This document shows positions 9,061-18,988 of a stretch of DNA of 64,000 nt, in pieces. The translations under genes were made by a program, and so were the position numbers. The stretch is from Tsukamurella sp. PLM1 (GTDB taxonomy: Bacteria; Actinomycetota; Actinomycetes; Mycobacteriales; Mycobacteriaceae), in contig NZ_AP025688.1 in the NCBI RefSeq assembly GCF_023168325.1, forward strand, positions 2,418,001-2,482,000. The letters run 5' to 3'. The notes beneath the pieces are model-generated. The model was given only the letters and a program-made list of their open reading frames with translations. It did no database searches and was not told the origin of the DNA. Numbering within the stretch: position 1 is the stretch's first letter; every line of letters begins with the position of its first letter.

Positions 9061-9666
9061 GTGACCACCACGATCAATCAGATTTCCGTCGGCGGTATGG
9101 ACAACAACGTGTACCTGGTGAGTGATTCCGCCGGGCGCACGCTGCTCATCGACGCCGCCAACGAGGCCGAGCGGATCCTCGAGTTCGCGCGCGAGACCGG
9201 CGGCGTCGAGCTGATCGTCACCACGCACCGCCACCTGGACCATTGGTATGCGCTGGCCGAGGTCCGCGCCGGGCTCGGCGTGCCCGCCGCGGCCGGCGTC
9301 AACGACGCCGAGGGCATCGACGCGCCCACCGACCGCACCCTCGCCGACGGCGAGGTGCTCACCGTGGGCGACCTCACGTTCGACGTCATCGAGCTCGTCG
9401 GCCACACCCCGGGCTCGATCGCGCTCGCCCTGCGCCCCGAGGTCGACGGTGCCCCCGTCCACCTGTTCACCGGCGACAGCCTGTTCCCCGGCGGCGTGGG
9501 CAAGACGGGCTCGCCCGCGGACTTCGCGAGTCTCTACACCGACGTGACCACCAAGCTGTTCGACCGGTACGACGACGACACCGTCGTGCACCCCGGCCAC
9601 GGGAAGGGCACCACCCTCGGCGCCGAGCGCCCGCACCTCACGGAATGGCTCGAGCGCGGCTGGTAG
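9061..9666 (+). CDS. MBL-fold metallo-hydrolase (Rv1637c-like)
   Basis: A 201-residue metallo-beta-lactamase-fold hydrolase of the glyoxalase-II-like group. The metal-binding motif appears as THRHLDHW (H-x-H-x-D-H), followed by [11 protein letters not shown], the bridging Asp in [10 protein letters not shown] and the final His in [12 protein letters not shown], so all expected ligands are present. Located beside uvrA on the opposite strand as in M. tuberculosis (Rv1637c/uvrA). GTG 9061 is chosen; GTG 9055 is equally possible and neither has a clear ribosome site. The substrate is unknown. Confidence 0.85.
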   Translation: MTTTINQISVGGMDNNVYLVSDSAGRTLLIDAANEAERILEFARETGGVELIVTTHRHLDHWYALAEVRAGLGVPAAAGVNDAEGIDAPTDRTLADGEVLTVGDLTFDVIELVGHTPGSIALALRPEVDGAPVHLFTGDSLFPGGVGKTGSPADFASLYTDVTTKLFDRYDDDTVVHPGHGKGTTLGAERPHLTEWLERGW

Positions 9667-9670
9667 CCGG

Positions 9671-10713
9671 TCAGGGTAGCCGCCCTCCGGCGGCACCATC
9701 TCGCCACGCACGCCCAGCAGCCGCACCGGACGGCCGTCGCCGAGCGCGCGGTAGAGCGACTCTGCCGTGCCGGCGATGGTCGCCGGATCGAACGTCGGCT
9801 CGGGCAGCTTCCGCACGCGGTTGACGGTGAAGAAGGGCGCGAACCGGACCTTCACGTGCACCCGCATGCACGGGCGGGCCTCGGCCCGCAGGTCCGCCAC
9901 CACCGCGGCCACGAGCTCGTCCAACGCGCCGCGGACCTGCTCGGGCGTCGCGAGATCCTCCTGGAAGGTCCGCTCGTGCCCGTGGGCCCGGGCGACCCAC
10001 GGCGTCTCGTCCACGCGATCGGGTCCCTCGCCGCGCCCCAGTCCCCGCAGATACGGCCCCGTGCGCGGCCCGAACTCCGCCGCCAGGGCGGTCTCGTCGG
10101 CGCCGGCGAGCTCCGCGACCGTGCCGATCCCCAGAGCGGCCAGCCGCTGGGACAGTCGCGATCCGATCCCCCACAGGTCACGCACGGGGCGCGTGCCCAT
10201 CACCGCGAACCAGTTCTCGCGCGTGAGCCGGAACGTTCCCCGGGGCTTGCCGAGATCGGTCGCGTTCTTGGCACGCACGGTGGTGTCGCCGATCCCGACC
10301 GAGCTGTGCAGGCCCGTCGCCTCGAACACGGCCCGCTGGACGGCGACCGCCGCCGCGGCCGGATCCTCCGTGTCCACTCCGACGAAGGCCTCGTCCCAGC
10401 CCAGCACCTGGACGGCCGCGTCGGGGAACGACCGCAGGGTCCGCATCACCTCGCTGGAGACCTGCTCGTAGACCGGGTAGTCCACCGGGAGGAAGACGGC
10501 ATCTGGACACCGTTTGGCCGCGGTCCGCAGCGGCATACCGGACCGGATGCCGAACGCCCGGGCCTCGTACGACGCCGTCGACACCACGGCCCGCTCGGTC
10601 GGATCGCCGCGACCGCCCACCACCACGGGCCGGCCCACGAGCTCCGGGCGCCGCTGCATCTCGATCGCGGCCAGGAACTGGTCCATATCGACGTGCAGCA
10701 CCCACCGCGTCAT
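9671..10713 (-). CDS. dinB: Y-family DNA polymerase IV, DinB2-like (frame break at the very end)
   Basis: A translesion polymerase of about 347 residues. ATG 10713 opens MTRWVLHVDMDQFLAAIEMQ, with catalytic Asp residues in DMDQF and the second carboxylate pair in VLGWDEAFVGV (the usual DEAY reads DEAF). The fingers motif SYEARAFGIRSGMPLRTAA follows, then the thumb (LWGIGSRLSQRLAALGIGTV) and little finger (VRLLGVRGEM). The sequence most resembles mycobacterial DinB2, which lacks a beta-clamp-binding tail; none is visible here either. At GGG 9690-9692 one inserted G gives the short natural end PPEGRLP-stop at 9671. Without it the frame runs on antisense through the MBL gene. No SOS box found upstream. 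Confidence 0.88.
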
Positions 10714-10813
10714 GCGTCCAGTGTGCCGTTCCGCCAATCGGAGAGGAAGGCGCGCTTCGCCTCCGCCCACAGCCCATCCGCGGGTCGGCGCAGCGTCGGA
10801 TGCACGGCGGTTC

Positions 10814-10903
10814 TCAGTACCCGCGCAGGAGTAGGAAGGACGCCGCGAGCAGGAGGACGAAGCAGAACATCCCCTGGAGCTCCGGTGTGAAGACGTCGTG
10901 CAC
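10814..10903 (-). CDS. Possible 29-residue single-pass membrane peptide
   Basis: GTG 10903, preceded by GAGGGGTGAC, opens MHDVFTPELQGMFCFVLLLAASFLLLRGY (29 residues; quoted in two parts: MHDVFTPELQG and MFCFVLLLAASFLLLRGY), a hydrophobic helix with a short polar N-terminus and an Arg near the C-terminus. It is the only protein-like content between dinB and helD (10714-11115); the remainder of that stretch holds nothing I recognise beyond promoter space. Composition is protein-like but the case rests on one hydrophobic segment. Confidence 0.3.
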   Translation of the reverse strand: MHDVFTPELQGMFCFVLLLAASFLLLRGY

Positions 10904-11115
10904 GTCACCCCTCGTGATTTCATCAGCCCAGCTCGGGACAACGACTACATCGCTCGGCGTTCTGCAAGCGTACTGCTGACGCCGGTGGCCGACGTCGGTG
11001 CGCAAACCCTACAACAATGCCGGAGTCGGCGTCGGCCACGAGGTGTCGCGGCGCCGCGACCGGAAATCGTGGACAATGGACTGCCTGATTCGCCGCCGCC
11101 CTACGAGGAGCTCGA

Positions 11116-13448
11116 GTGACCACCGACGCCGTCGACCCCCTGCTCGCCGAGGAGCAGGCCCACCTCGACCGCGTGTACGCGCGGATCGACGCGATGCGCG
11201 ACACCGCGAACCGCCGGCGGGCCGACAACCTGCAGGAGGTCGGCGAGAACCCGCAGGAGATCTCCGAGCGCGACTCGTACCACCAGCTCTACTCGGACGA
11301 CATCGCGAAGTACGACGCCGCGGAGCAGAACCTGTACTTCGGCCGGCTCGACATGGAGGAGGACGGCACCCCGGACGCGGTTCGGCGAATCGGCCGGATC
11401 GGCGTCCTCGACGACGACGAGGACCTGTCCACGCTCCTGCTCGACTGGCGCGCACCGCTCGCCCGCCCGTTCTACCTCGCCACGCCCGCCCAGCCGGAGG
11501 GTGTGCGCGTGCGGCGGCACGTCCGCACCCGCGGCCGCGACCTGCGCGGGGTCGTCGCCGAGCGGCTCACGCTGACGGGCGAACAGCACGATCCCGGTCC
11601 CGACGGTGCCTCACAGGGCCTGGGGACGAACGTCGCGGGCGAGTCGGCCCTCGTCGACGCGCTCAACCGGGCGCGCTCCGGACGGATGACGGACATCGTG
11701 GAGACGATCCAGCGCGAACAGGACGCGATCATCCGGTCCGAGCACCGCGGCGTCCTCGTCGTGCAGGGCGGCCCGGGGACGGGCAAGACCGCCGTCGCGC
11801 TGCACCGCGCGGCGTACCTGCTCTACACGTACCGCCAGAACCTCTCGCGCACGGGCGTTCTCATCGTCGGGCCGAATGAGACGTTTCTGACCTACATCAG
11901 CCAGGTGCTCCCGAGCCTGGGTGAGACGGGCGTCCTGCTCAGCACTATCGGCGATCTCTTCCCCGGAGTCACGGCGGTGCTCACGGACACCTCAGCAGCG
12001 GCGCGGCTCAAGGGCTCGACCGACATGGTCGAGGTGTGCAAGCAGGCCGTGCGCGGGTGGCAGACGGTGCCCGACGCGCCCATCGAGTTGACGTTCGACG
12101 GCTACCCACTGATTCTCGACAAGAAGATCGTGACCCGGGCGCGCGGACGAGCCCGCTCGTCACGGCGGCCGCACAACACCGCGCGGGCCGTGTTCCGTCA
12201 GTCGGCGCTCGACGCGCTCGCCGCGCAGCACGCCGCCACGATCGGCTCGTCGGTGGTCGACGACTCGATGCTGCTCTCCCGCACCGATATCTCCGACATC
12301 CGGGACGAGCTCGGGCAGGATCGGGACGTGCTCGGCGCGCTCGACGCACTGTGGCCGGCCCTGACCCCGCAGCGGGTCCTGACGGAGCTGTGGCGCGACG
12401 CCGACCGCCTGGCGGAGGCGGCGCCCGATCTGACCGACGCCGAGCGAGCCGAGCTGCATCGCGATCCCATGACGGGGTCCGACGGCGCCCCCGCCTTCTC
12501 CCCCGCCGACGCCCCGCTCCTCGATGAGATCGCCGAGTTCCTGGGCGACGACGACGCGGACGCCGACGAGGCCGAGCGGCTGTGGCGCCAACGGCTCGAG
12601 GAGGCGCAGGAGGCGCTCGATATCCTCACCGGCTCCGCACCGCAGGACCTCGACGACGAGTTCGACGCGGAGATCCTCATGGCGTACGACCTCATCGACG
12701 CCGAACAGCTGGCCCAGCGTCAGACGGTGCGCGAGTTCAACACCACCGCCGACCGCGCCCGCGAGGACCGCACGTGGACGTTCGGGCACATCATCGTCGA
12801 TGAGGCGCAGGAGCTCTCGGCGATGGCATGGCGAATGCCGATGCGCCGCAGCCCGAACCGCTGGATGACGTTGGTGGGCGACACCGCCCAGACAGGCGAC
12901 GCCGCGGGAGCCACCAGTTGGAACGCGGCGCTCGACCCGTACGTACCCGGCCGCTTCCAATTGGCCGAGCTGACGGTGAATTACCGCACGCCCAAGGAGA
13001 TCATGGACCTCGCCGCCCCGGTGCTGGCCGAGATCGACCCGGCACTGGCACCGCCGACCTCGGTGCGGTCGGGCGCAGAGCCCCGCGCCTGGTCCGGGTC
13101 GACGGTGCCGCCTCCTCCGGCGGGCAAGCGCTCGCCGAGGCCGTACGGGCCGTGCTGCCGGACGACCCGGACCGCCTCATCGCGGTCCTGGCACCGTCGG
13201 AGCTGGTACCGGCGCTGCGCCGGCTGACCGGACCGAACGTGCGGGTGCTGAGCGTGCGCGACTCGAAGGGACTCGAATTCGACCACGTGGTCGTGGTCGA
13301 ACCGAGGCTCATCGTCGGCGAGCCGGCAGCGGTGGAGTTCGACCGAGGCCTGCGCGACCTGTATGTGGCCCTGACGCGAGCGACCCAGACGCTGACCGTG
13401 GTCGCGTCCGGGTCGCTGCCGCGCGCCCTGCGCGCGCTGGAGGCCTGA
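11116..13448 (+). CDS. helD: HelD-family RNA polymerase-associated helicase (one frame break)
   Basis: HelD proteins are UvrD/Rep-like superfamily 1 ATPases that bind RNA polymerase and eject it from stalled DNA complexes; actinobacterial relatives can protect against rifamycins. The roughly 777-residue product starts at GTG 11116 (GAGGAG upstream). It has an acidic N-terminal coiled coil (LLAEEQAHLDRVYARIDAM), Walker A VVQGGPGTGKTAVALHRAAY, a helicase core with IIVDEAQELSAM, GDTAQTGDAAG, and a C-terminal UvrD-like motif VRVLSVRDSKGLEFDHVVVV with LYVALTRATQ. The frame changes at CCCC 13081-13084; one added C gives AEPPRLVRVDG. No rifamycin-associated element palindrome was recognised upstream. 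Confidence 0.9.
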
Positions 13449-13473
13449 CGGCCCCCGCTGTTCAGACGGCTGC

Positions 13474-13920
13474 CTACGTGGTGTGGACGATGAGGATGTC
13501 CACCGAGGTCTTGCGGGCCGCATCCGACGGCACCGAGCCGAGCAGGCGGCCGGTGAGCGAGTTCATGCCCTTGTTGCCCACGACCAGCAGCGCCGGCTCG
13601 GGCAGGGACTTCACCAGGTCCAGCAGCGCGTCGACCGGCTGACCCTTGATGGCCCGCTTCTCGACGTTCTGAGCGCCGGCCTTGACCGCGCGGCCCTCGG
13701 CGGTGCGCAGCATGTCGTTGACGGGATTGGCGCCCTGCAGCTGGTACGCCTCGGCGCCCAGGATGTCGGCGGCGGCGGGATCCGCCGACTCGCTCGGCAG
13801 GTAGGCGCACGCGATCACGAGCTGGGTTCCATCGCCGGACAACGCAGCAGCGCGCTCCACGGCGCGCAGCGACGACTCCGAGCCGTCGGTACCGACCACG
13901 ATCGTGCTGTAGCCACTCAT
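13474..13920 (-). CDS. Universal stress protein (Rv1636-like)
   Basis: A single-domain UspA protein of 148 residues. The N-terminal strand IVVGTDGSESSLRAVERAA carries the conserved Asp for adenine binding, and the nucleotide loop G-x2-G-x9-G-S is visible in VVGNKGMNSLTGRLLGSVPS near the C-terminus, so it should bind ATP or cAMP. Its position next to uvrB matches M. tuberculosis Rv1636, a cAMP-binding Usp. A direct repeat TTTCTCTAG lies just upstream (13928-13950), of unknown meaning. Cytosolic. Confidence 0.93.
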   Translation of the reverse strand: MSGYSTIVVGTDGSESSLRAVERAAALSGDGTQLVIACAYLPSESADPAAADILGAEAYQLQGANPVNDMLRTAEGRAVKAGAQNVEKRAIKGQPVDALLDLVKSLPEPALLVVGNKGMNSLTGRLLGSVPSDAARKTSVDILIVHTT

Positions 13921-14060
13921 CGAGTTCCTCTTTCTCTAGATTTCTCTAGCGGACGTCTGCCATTGGCATACTTCTCCGACACAATAGCCCCATCCCGCCC
14001 CGGAACAGGCAGTTTGCGTCACGGAACACACGACGTGGTGCAAATCACCGAATTCGCAGG

Positions 14061-16223
14061 TCATTGCAACCCGGCCGCGTCCATCCCGCGCAGTTCCTTC
14101 TTGAGATCCGCGATCTCGTCCCGGATTCGGCCCGCGAGCTCGAACTGGAGCTCGCGCGCGGCGTTCATCATCTGGTCGGTGAGTTCGGAGATCAGGTCGG
14201 CGAGTTCGGCCCGCGGCATCGACGAGACGTCCTCGCCCTCGTACATGCCGGCGCTCACCGCGGACACGGCCCGCAGCTCGCCCTGCGCGCGCCGTCCGCG
14301 CGAGGCGTTGCGGCCCGAGCCGCCGATCGCCTGGTCCGTGTCGTCCGCCTCGGTGTACACCTGGTCGAGGATGTCGGCGATCTTCTTGCGCAGCGGCTTC
14401 GGATCGACGCCCATCTGCGTGTTGTAGGCGATCTGCTTCTCGCGGCGGCGCTCCGTCTCTTCGATCGCGACGCGCATCGAGTCGGTGACCTTGTCGGCGT
14501 ACATGTGCACCTCGCCCGACACGTTGCGGGCCGCGCGGCCGATGGTCTGGATCAGCGAGGTGGTCGAGCGGAGGAAGCCCTCCTTGTCGGCGTCCAGGAT
14601 CGCGACCAGCGACACCTCCGGCAGGTCCAGGCCCTCGCGGAGGAGGTTGATGCCCACCAGCACGTCGTACTCGCCGAGCCGGAGCTGCCGCAACAGTTCC
14701 ACGCGGCGCAGCGTGTCGATGTCGCTGTGCAAGTACCGGACGCGGATCCCCGCCTCGAGCAGGTAATCGGTGAGGTCCTCCGCCATCTTCTTGGTGAGCG
14801 TGGTCACCAGCACCCGCTCGTCCCGTTCGGTGCGCTCGCGGATCTCGTGGATCAGATCGTCGATCTGGCCCTTCGTGGGCTTGATCACCACCTGCGGATC
14901 GACCAGGCCTGTAGGGCGGATCACCTGCTCCACGAACTCGCCGCCGGTCTGGCCCAGCTCGTACTGGCCCGGCGTGGCCGAGAGGTACACCGTCTGCCCG
15001 ACGCGCTCGGTGAACTCCTCCCACGTGAGCGGCCGGTTGTCCACCGCCGACGGCAGCCGGAACCCGAAGTCCACCAGGTTGCGCTTGCGCGACTGGTCGC
15101 CCTCGAACATGGCACCGATCTGCGGCACCGTGACGTGCGACTCGTCGATCACCAGGAGGAAATCCTCCGGGAAGTAGTCGAGCAGCGTTGCCGGTGCGGA
15201 GCCGGCCTGCCGGCCGTCGATGTGGCGGCTGTAGTTCTCGATGCCGGAGCAGAAGCCGACCTGCCGCATCATCTCCACGTCGTACTGTGTGCGCATCCGC
15301 AGGCGCTGGGCCTCGAGCAGCTTGCCCTGCCGCTCGAACTCCGCCAGCCGCTCTTCGAGCTCGGCCTCGATCGAGTCGATCGCGCGGGCCATCCGCTCCG
15401 GCCCCGCGACGTAGTGGGTGGCCGGGAAGATCCGCAGGTTGTCGACCTGGCGCACCACGTCGCCGGTGAGCGGGTGCAGGTAGTACAGCGCCTCCACCTC
15501 GTCGCCGAAGAACTCGATCCGGATCGCGAGTTCCTCGTACGACGGGATGATCTCCACCGTGTCGCCGCGGACCCGGAAGGTCCCACGGGTGAAGGCTGTG
15601 TCGTTGCGGTTGTACTGCACGTCCACCAGCAGCCGGAGCAGCGCGTCCCGGTCCACCTCCATGCCCACGTCCAGCTGCACGGAGCGGTCGAGGTAGCTCT
15701 GCGGCGTGCCGAGGCCGTAGATGCAGGACACCGAGGCGACCACCACGACGTCCCGGCGGGACAGCAGCGACGAGGTGGCGGAGTGCCGCAGCCGCTCCAC
15801 GTCGTCATTGATCGAGCTGTCCTTCTCGATGTACGTATCGGTCTGCGCGATGTACGCCTCGGGCTGGTAGTAGTCGTAGTACGAGACGAAGTACTCGACT
15901 GCGTTGTGCGGCAGCATCGCCCGCAGTTCGTTCGCGAGCTGCGCCGCGAGGGTCTTGTTCGGCGCCATGATCAGCGTGGGCCGCTGCACCTTCTCGATCA
16001 GCCAGGCCGTGGTGGCCGACTTGCCGGTACCGGTGGCGCCCAGCAGCACCACGTCCCGCTCACCCGTGTTCAGCCTGCGCTCGAGGTCCGCGATGGCCGT
16101 GGGCTGATCGCCCGCCGGCTCGTACTCGCTGACCACGGTGAACTCCGCCGAGGCCCGTTCGATCTCCCCGATGGGCCGGTGCTCGGAGTGCGCCACCACC
16201 GGTTGCTCTGCCGCGAATGCCAT
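14061..16223 (-). CDS. uvrB: Excinuclease ABC subunit B
   Basis: UvrB is the helicase-like damage-verification subunit that hands the lesion to UvrC. The intact 720-residue protein shows Walker A GATGTGKS (residues 62-69), the damage-probing beta-hairpin region ([20 protein letters not shown]), helicase motif II as DESH, motif III SATPG, motif [15 protein letters not shown], motif [11 protein letters not shown] and a C-terminal UVR coiled coil ([20 protein letters not shown]) for UvrC contact. ATG 16223 gives an N-terminal tail ([20 protein letters not shown]) as in other mycolic-acid bacteria. No mycobacterial SOS box was found upstream. Confidence 0.98.
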   Translation of the reverse strand: MAFAAEQPVVAHSEHRPIGEIERASAEFTVVSEYEPAGDQPTAIADLERRLNTGERDVVLLGATGTGKSATTAWLIEKVQRPTLIMAPNKTLAAQLANELRAMLPHNAVEYFVSYYDYYQPEAYIAQTDTYIEKDSSINDDVERLRHSATSSLLSRRDVVVVASVSCIYGLGTPQSYLDRSVQLDVGMEVDRDALLRLLVDVQYNRNDTAFTRGTFRVRGDTVEIIPSYEELAIRIEFFGDEVEALYYLHPLTGDVVRQVDNLRIFPATHYVAGPERMARAIDSIEAELEERLAEFERQGKLLEAQRLRMRTQYDVEMMRQVGFCSGIENYSRHIDGRQAGSAPATLLDYFPEDFLLVIDESHVTVPQIGAMFEGDQSRKRNLVDFGFRLPSAVDNRPLTWEEFTERVGQTVYLSATPGQYELGQTGGEFVEQVIRPTGLVDPQVVIKPTKGQIDDLIHEIRERTERDERVLVTTLTKKMAEDLTDYLLEAGIRVRYLHSDIDTLRRVELLRQLRLGEYDVLVGINLLREGLDLPEVSLVAILDADKEGFLRSTTSLIQTIGRAARNVSGEVHMYADKVTDSMRVAIEETERRREKQIAYNTQMGVDPKPLRKKIADILDQVYTEADDTDQAIGGSGRNASRGRRAQGELRAVSAVSAGMYEGEDVSSMPRAELADLISELTDQMMNAARELQFELAGRIRDEIADLKKELRGMDAAGLQ

Positions 16224-16275
16224 GTGTCCAGCGTAGGCCGACCCAGTGACAAGTTCTGGCGAGCGGCGCAGGCGC

Positions 16276-17304
16276 TCAGTCCCGCCGGGCGACGATCACG
16301 TCCCGGGTGATGGCACGGTCCACGCGATGCTGCAGGTCGTCGTACCCGGCCCGGAGAGCACCGTCAGGCCGGCGGCGGTGAGGAGTTCGGCGACCCGTGC
16401 CCGCGGCGCTACCCGAATGTTCCACGCCAGCCCCATCGCCCGCCGGAGCGGAGCCGTGTGGCCCAGCCGGGAAGTGCCGCTTCCAGCAGGTCGATCGGGT
16501 CGCGCACCAGGCCGCGGGGCCGCGGCTGCCGTGCTGCACCCCGTAGGGCAGGTCACCGACCACCACGTCGACGGAGCCGGGCTTCAGCAGCTGCGAGGTC
16601 ACCAGGGTGTCGCCGGCGAAGCAGGTCAGCGTCTGCTTCCTCCCCGCCAGGTAATCGGCCTTCTGCGCCGCGAAGGCCGCCTCGTACTTCTTGGCGATCA
16701 CCGACTTCTCGCGGCGCACCGCGGTGGTCGCGGCGGCGTGCTTGAACCGGTGGTCCTTGAGCCAGGTGGTGAAGAAGGAGCTGTAGAGCTCGAAATCCTT
16801 GGTGTCCACGTCGATCCCCACCGCGTCGAGGCCGTACATGACCGCCTGACTCAGGGTGGTGCCGCGCCCGCAGACGGGGTCGAGCACGCGCAGCGTCCCG
16901 TCGAGCACGCCGTCCGGCCGCGCGGTCGACGCCGCGGTGATGTTGAGTACGAGGCGCGTGAACTGCTCGTTCGTCTTGCCCTGGTACTTGAGAATCGTCA
17001 GCAGGTCCGAGGGGTACTTCTCGGGCGAGGGCACGGCCACGGGCCGGAGCAGCTCGCCGTCGCGCTCGAACAGCGCGTAGAACGCCGATGCCAGGCCGAG
17101 GAACGCCAGGTCCCGTTCGTCGAGCCGATCGGCGTCCAGCGCCAGGTACTGCACGCCGGCCACCGTCTCGGGTTCGACGGTGCCGATCCTCCCGTCGAGC
17201 GCGGCGCGGCCGAGCACCGTCAGCTCCGCGCGGAGCATCGTCGCCGTGGCGTCGGCGTAGACGCGGTTCGCGGCGGGGGCGGGCAGCAGCAGATAGCGGG
17301 ACAC
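16276..17304 (-). CDS. TRM11-like class I SAM methyltransferase (three compensating frame breaks)
   Basis: A methyltransferase of about 343 residues of the type that methylates guanine N2 in tRNA (TRM11/TrmG10-like). SAM-binding motif I reads [20 protein letters not shown] with GIDVD following. The catalytic motif IV is DLPYGVQ in [18 protein letters not shown]. The middle is a basic helical insertion. In the last 90 residues the frame breaks at GGGG 16516-16519, CCC 16439-16441 and CCC 16345-16347. Adding one base at each restores [40 protein letters not shown] and [20 protein letters not shown], and the original stop. The N-terminus ([20 protein letters not shown]) is intact. Adjacent to uvrB but not obviously co-functional. 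Confidence 0.82.
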   Translation of the reverse strand: MSRYLLLPAPAANRVYADATATMLRAELTVLGRAALDGRIGTVEPETVAGVQYLALDADRLDERDLAFLGLASAFYALFERDGELLRPVAVPSPEKYPSDLLTILKYQGKTNEQFTRLVLNITAASTARPDGVLDGTLRVLDPVCGRGTTLSQAVMYGLDAVGIDVDTKDFELYSSFFTTWLKDHRFKHAAATTAVRREKSVIAKKYEAAFAAQKADYLAGRKQTLTCFAGDTLVTSQLLKPGSVDVVVGDLPYGVQHGSRGPAAWCATRSTCWKRHFPAGPHGSAPAGDGAGVEHSGSAAGTGRRTPHRRRPDGALRAGYDDLQHRVDRAITRDVIVARRD

Positions 17305-17340
17305 CCGGGAATCCTAGCGAGACGGTCGTAGGCTGAATCC

Positions 17341-18150
17341 ATGCGCGCGCAGGAGACCTTCGAGCTCACCGTCGACGGTGCCGCGGCACTCGGGTCCATC
17401 GGCGGGGGCTGGCTGGACCTGACGGTGCTCGACGCGGCCGAGGACGCCGTCCCCGCCCTGCTCGCCGAGGCCCGCGACCGCGCGCGCGGGCTGGACGGGC
17501 TCCTGGTCCGCACGGCGGACGAGGCGCTGTCGGCGCTGCTGCGCCGCCACGGGTTCCGGCCGTCGGGGGCGGTCGCCGGCCGGCCCCGCGGGCGCACCGA
17601 GGTCACGCTCGTGCTGCGCCTCACCGCCGACACCGCGGTCGACGACGGCGCCATCCACCCGCCGAAGCGGGAGGTCTTCGACCCGCCGGCCATGACGAAC
17701 ACCGACCCGAAGGGGTTCGTCCGCGAGGTGGAGGAGTTCCGCGAGACGCCGTTCGGGCTGTACCTGTTCCGCCGCGCGGACCATCCGAAGTTCGACGCGA
17801 TCGAGTCCTGGCTGCTGCCGGCGTTCGACCTGCGCGCCACGATCTTCCACTTCACGCCGGGGCACGAGCGCGATCAGCGCGTGTACCTCGACATCGCGCG
17901 GGTATGGCGCGACGGGAACGCCTGGCACGCCGAGGACTGGTACCTCGACCTCGTCGAGCATCCCGGCCGGCCGATCGAGCTCATCGACGTCGACGAGCTC
18001 CTCGCCGCCTCGACGGCCGACCTGCTGAGCCACGAGGACGCCGAGCGGGCCCTGCACGCGGCGGCGCGGGCGATCGCGGGCACCGGGGCGCACGGGCACA
18101 GCGTGGACGCCTGGCTCGCCGCGGAGGGCGCGCCGGTCACCTGGCGCTGA
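17341..18150 (+). CDS. DUF402-domain protein with an N-terminal GNAT-like remnant
   Basis: A 269-residue protein with two parts. Residues 1-100 end in LVRTADEALSALLRRHGFRP, which resembles the last strands of a GNAT acetyltransferase, but the acetyl-CoA loop is not visible, so activity is doubtful. Residues 120-269 hold a DUF402-like domain (PPKREVFDPPAMTNTDPKGF, RVYLDIARVWRDGNAWHAED, WYLDLVEHPGRPIELIDVDE), a beta-barrel fold found in nucleotide phosphatases and RNase-associated proteins. Starts at ATG 17341, 36 bp from the divergent methyltransferase gene. Function unknown. Confidence 0.72.
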   Translation: MRAQETFELTVDGAAALGSIGGGWLDLTVLDAAEDAVPALLAEARDRARGLDGLLVRTADEALSALLRRHGFRPSGAVAGRPRGRTEVTLVLRLTADTAVDDGAIHPPKREVFDPPAMTNTDPKGFVREVEEFRETPFGLYLFRRADHPKFDAIESWLLPAFDLRATIFHFTPGHERDQRVYLDIARVWRDGNAWHAEDWYLDLVEHPGRPIELIDVDELLAASTADLLSHEDAERALHAAARAIAGTGAHGHSVDAWLAAEGAPVTWR

Positions 18151-18153
18151 GCG

Positions 18154-18915
18154 TCACCCGTCCCGCAGGCCGGGAATGCGCGACTCCGGCCGTCGAGCAG
18201 CACCTGCAGGCCCAGCTCGAAGCCTGCGTCGGGATCCCCCGGGCCGCTGTAGTGCTGCCCCACGACGCTCCCGACGCGCCCGGAGAGCGGGTACTTCCCG
18301 GGCGGCATGAGACCGGCCAGCTCCGGCCCGACGACCTCCCACCACTGCGCGTCGGTCATCGGCCGCGATGCCGCGCCGCGTGCGCCCGAGCTGCGGGCGG
18401 CCCCCGCGGCGAAGCTCTCGAGCAACACGATGAGCCAGTCGCGTTCGAGGTCGCTGATCGGCAGGTCCTCCAGGAGCGCGAGCTGCGCCTCGTACTGCCC
18501 GATCTTCCCGGGGCCCAGAACGTCTCGCCACGACGGGGCGTCGAGCAACCAGGAGTGCGCGAGATACTCGTCGCGTCGCGCGCGAACCGCGGCGGTGAGG
18601 GACTCGCGCAGCGTGGACAGGCGCGCCGCCGCCGGCTGCTCGGCCGCGACCGCATCGACCATGAGCGCCACGAGCACGTCCCGGGTCGGCACGTAGGTGT
18701 ACACGCTCATCGGCCCGACCCCGAGGCGCGCGCCGAGGGCGCGCATGGTGACCGCCGGCAGGCCCTCGGCGTCGGCGAGTTCGATCGCCGACGCGACCAC
18801 CTCGTCGACGGTGAGCCGCTGCTTGGGTCCCTTCCGGCGGCGGGCCGGCTCCTGCCTCTGACCGCCACAGCAGCCTAACCAGCGCGCGACCCTCGTCCTC
18901 GGGATTCATCGACAT
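18154..18915 (-). CDS. TetR-family transcriptional regulator (frame breaks at both ends)
   Basis: A TetR repressor with the usual N-terminal helix-turn-helix (RLTVDEVVASAIELADAEGL, then VTMRALGARLGVGPMSVYTY and VPTRDVLVALMVDAV) and a C-terminal ligand-binding domain. The helix-turn-helix frame has no start codon of its own. The likely start is ATG 18915 or 18909 (MSMNPEDEGR), which needs a frame change between 18820 and 18900. At CC 18186-18187 one missing G separates the body from its natural end ESRIPGLRDG-stop at 18154. It diverges from an SNF2 helicase gene across a dyad that is a plausible TetR operator, so it probably controls itself and that operon. Confidence 0.75.
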   Translation of the reverse strand: MSMNPEDEGRALVRLLWRSEAGAGPPPEGTQAAAHRRRGGRVGDRTRRRRGPAGGHHARPRRAPRGRADERVHLRADPGRARGAHGRCGRGRAAGGGAPVHAARVPHRRGSRATRRVSRALLVARRPVVARRSGPREDRAVRGAARAPGGPADQRPRTRLAHRVARELRRGGRPQLGRTRRGIAADDRRAVVGGRRAGAGRSHAAREVPALRARRERRGAALQRPGGSRRRLRAGPAGAARRPESRIPGLRDG

Positions 18916-18925
18916 CTTTCTCCGT

Positions 18926-18939
18926 ACTGTGTACACTGT
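18926..18939. promoter_or_regulatory. Putative TetR operator
   Basis: ACTGTGTACACTGT is palindromic at 12 of 14 positions around a perfect GTGTACAC core. It lies 11 bp before the TetR start codon and about 50 bp before the SNF2 gene, between the two divergent units. Confidence 0.5.
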
Positions 18940-18988
18940 TCGCGTACTCCATACAGCGTATCCTATTGGTCTCCGCGAAGGACGCACC

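Noticed and set aside
9013-10941. A 642-residue frame containing dinB
   Set aside because: The upstream 76 residues and the part after 9690 lack polymerase similarity and read antisense over the MBL gene; a one-base loss near 9690 explains the run-on.
10904-11115. Rifamycin-associated element upstream of helD
   Set aside because: No long near-palindrome of the kind reported for rifamycin-responsive genes; GGTGTCGCGGCGCCGCGACCGG at 11040 is a generic GC dyad.
13927-13950. Direct repeat TTTCTCTAG-A-TTTCTCTAG before the universal stress gene
   Set aside because: Two 9-bp copies are too little to call an operator; it may be a small duplication around the ribosome-binding site.
14064-16310. A 748-residue open frame antisense to uvrB
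   Set aside because: It is the GC-rich complement of a highly conserved gene, with His/Arg/Asp-rich shadow composition and no motif; such antisense frames are common here.
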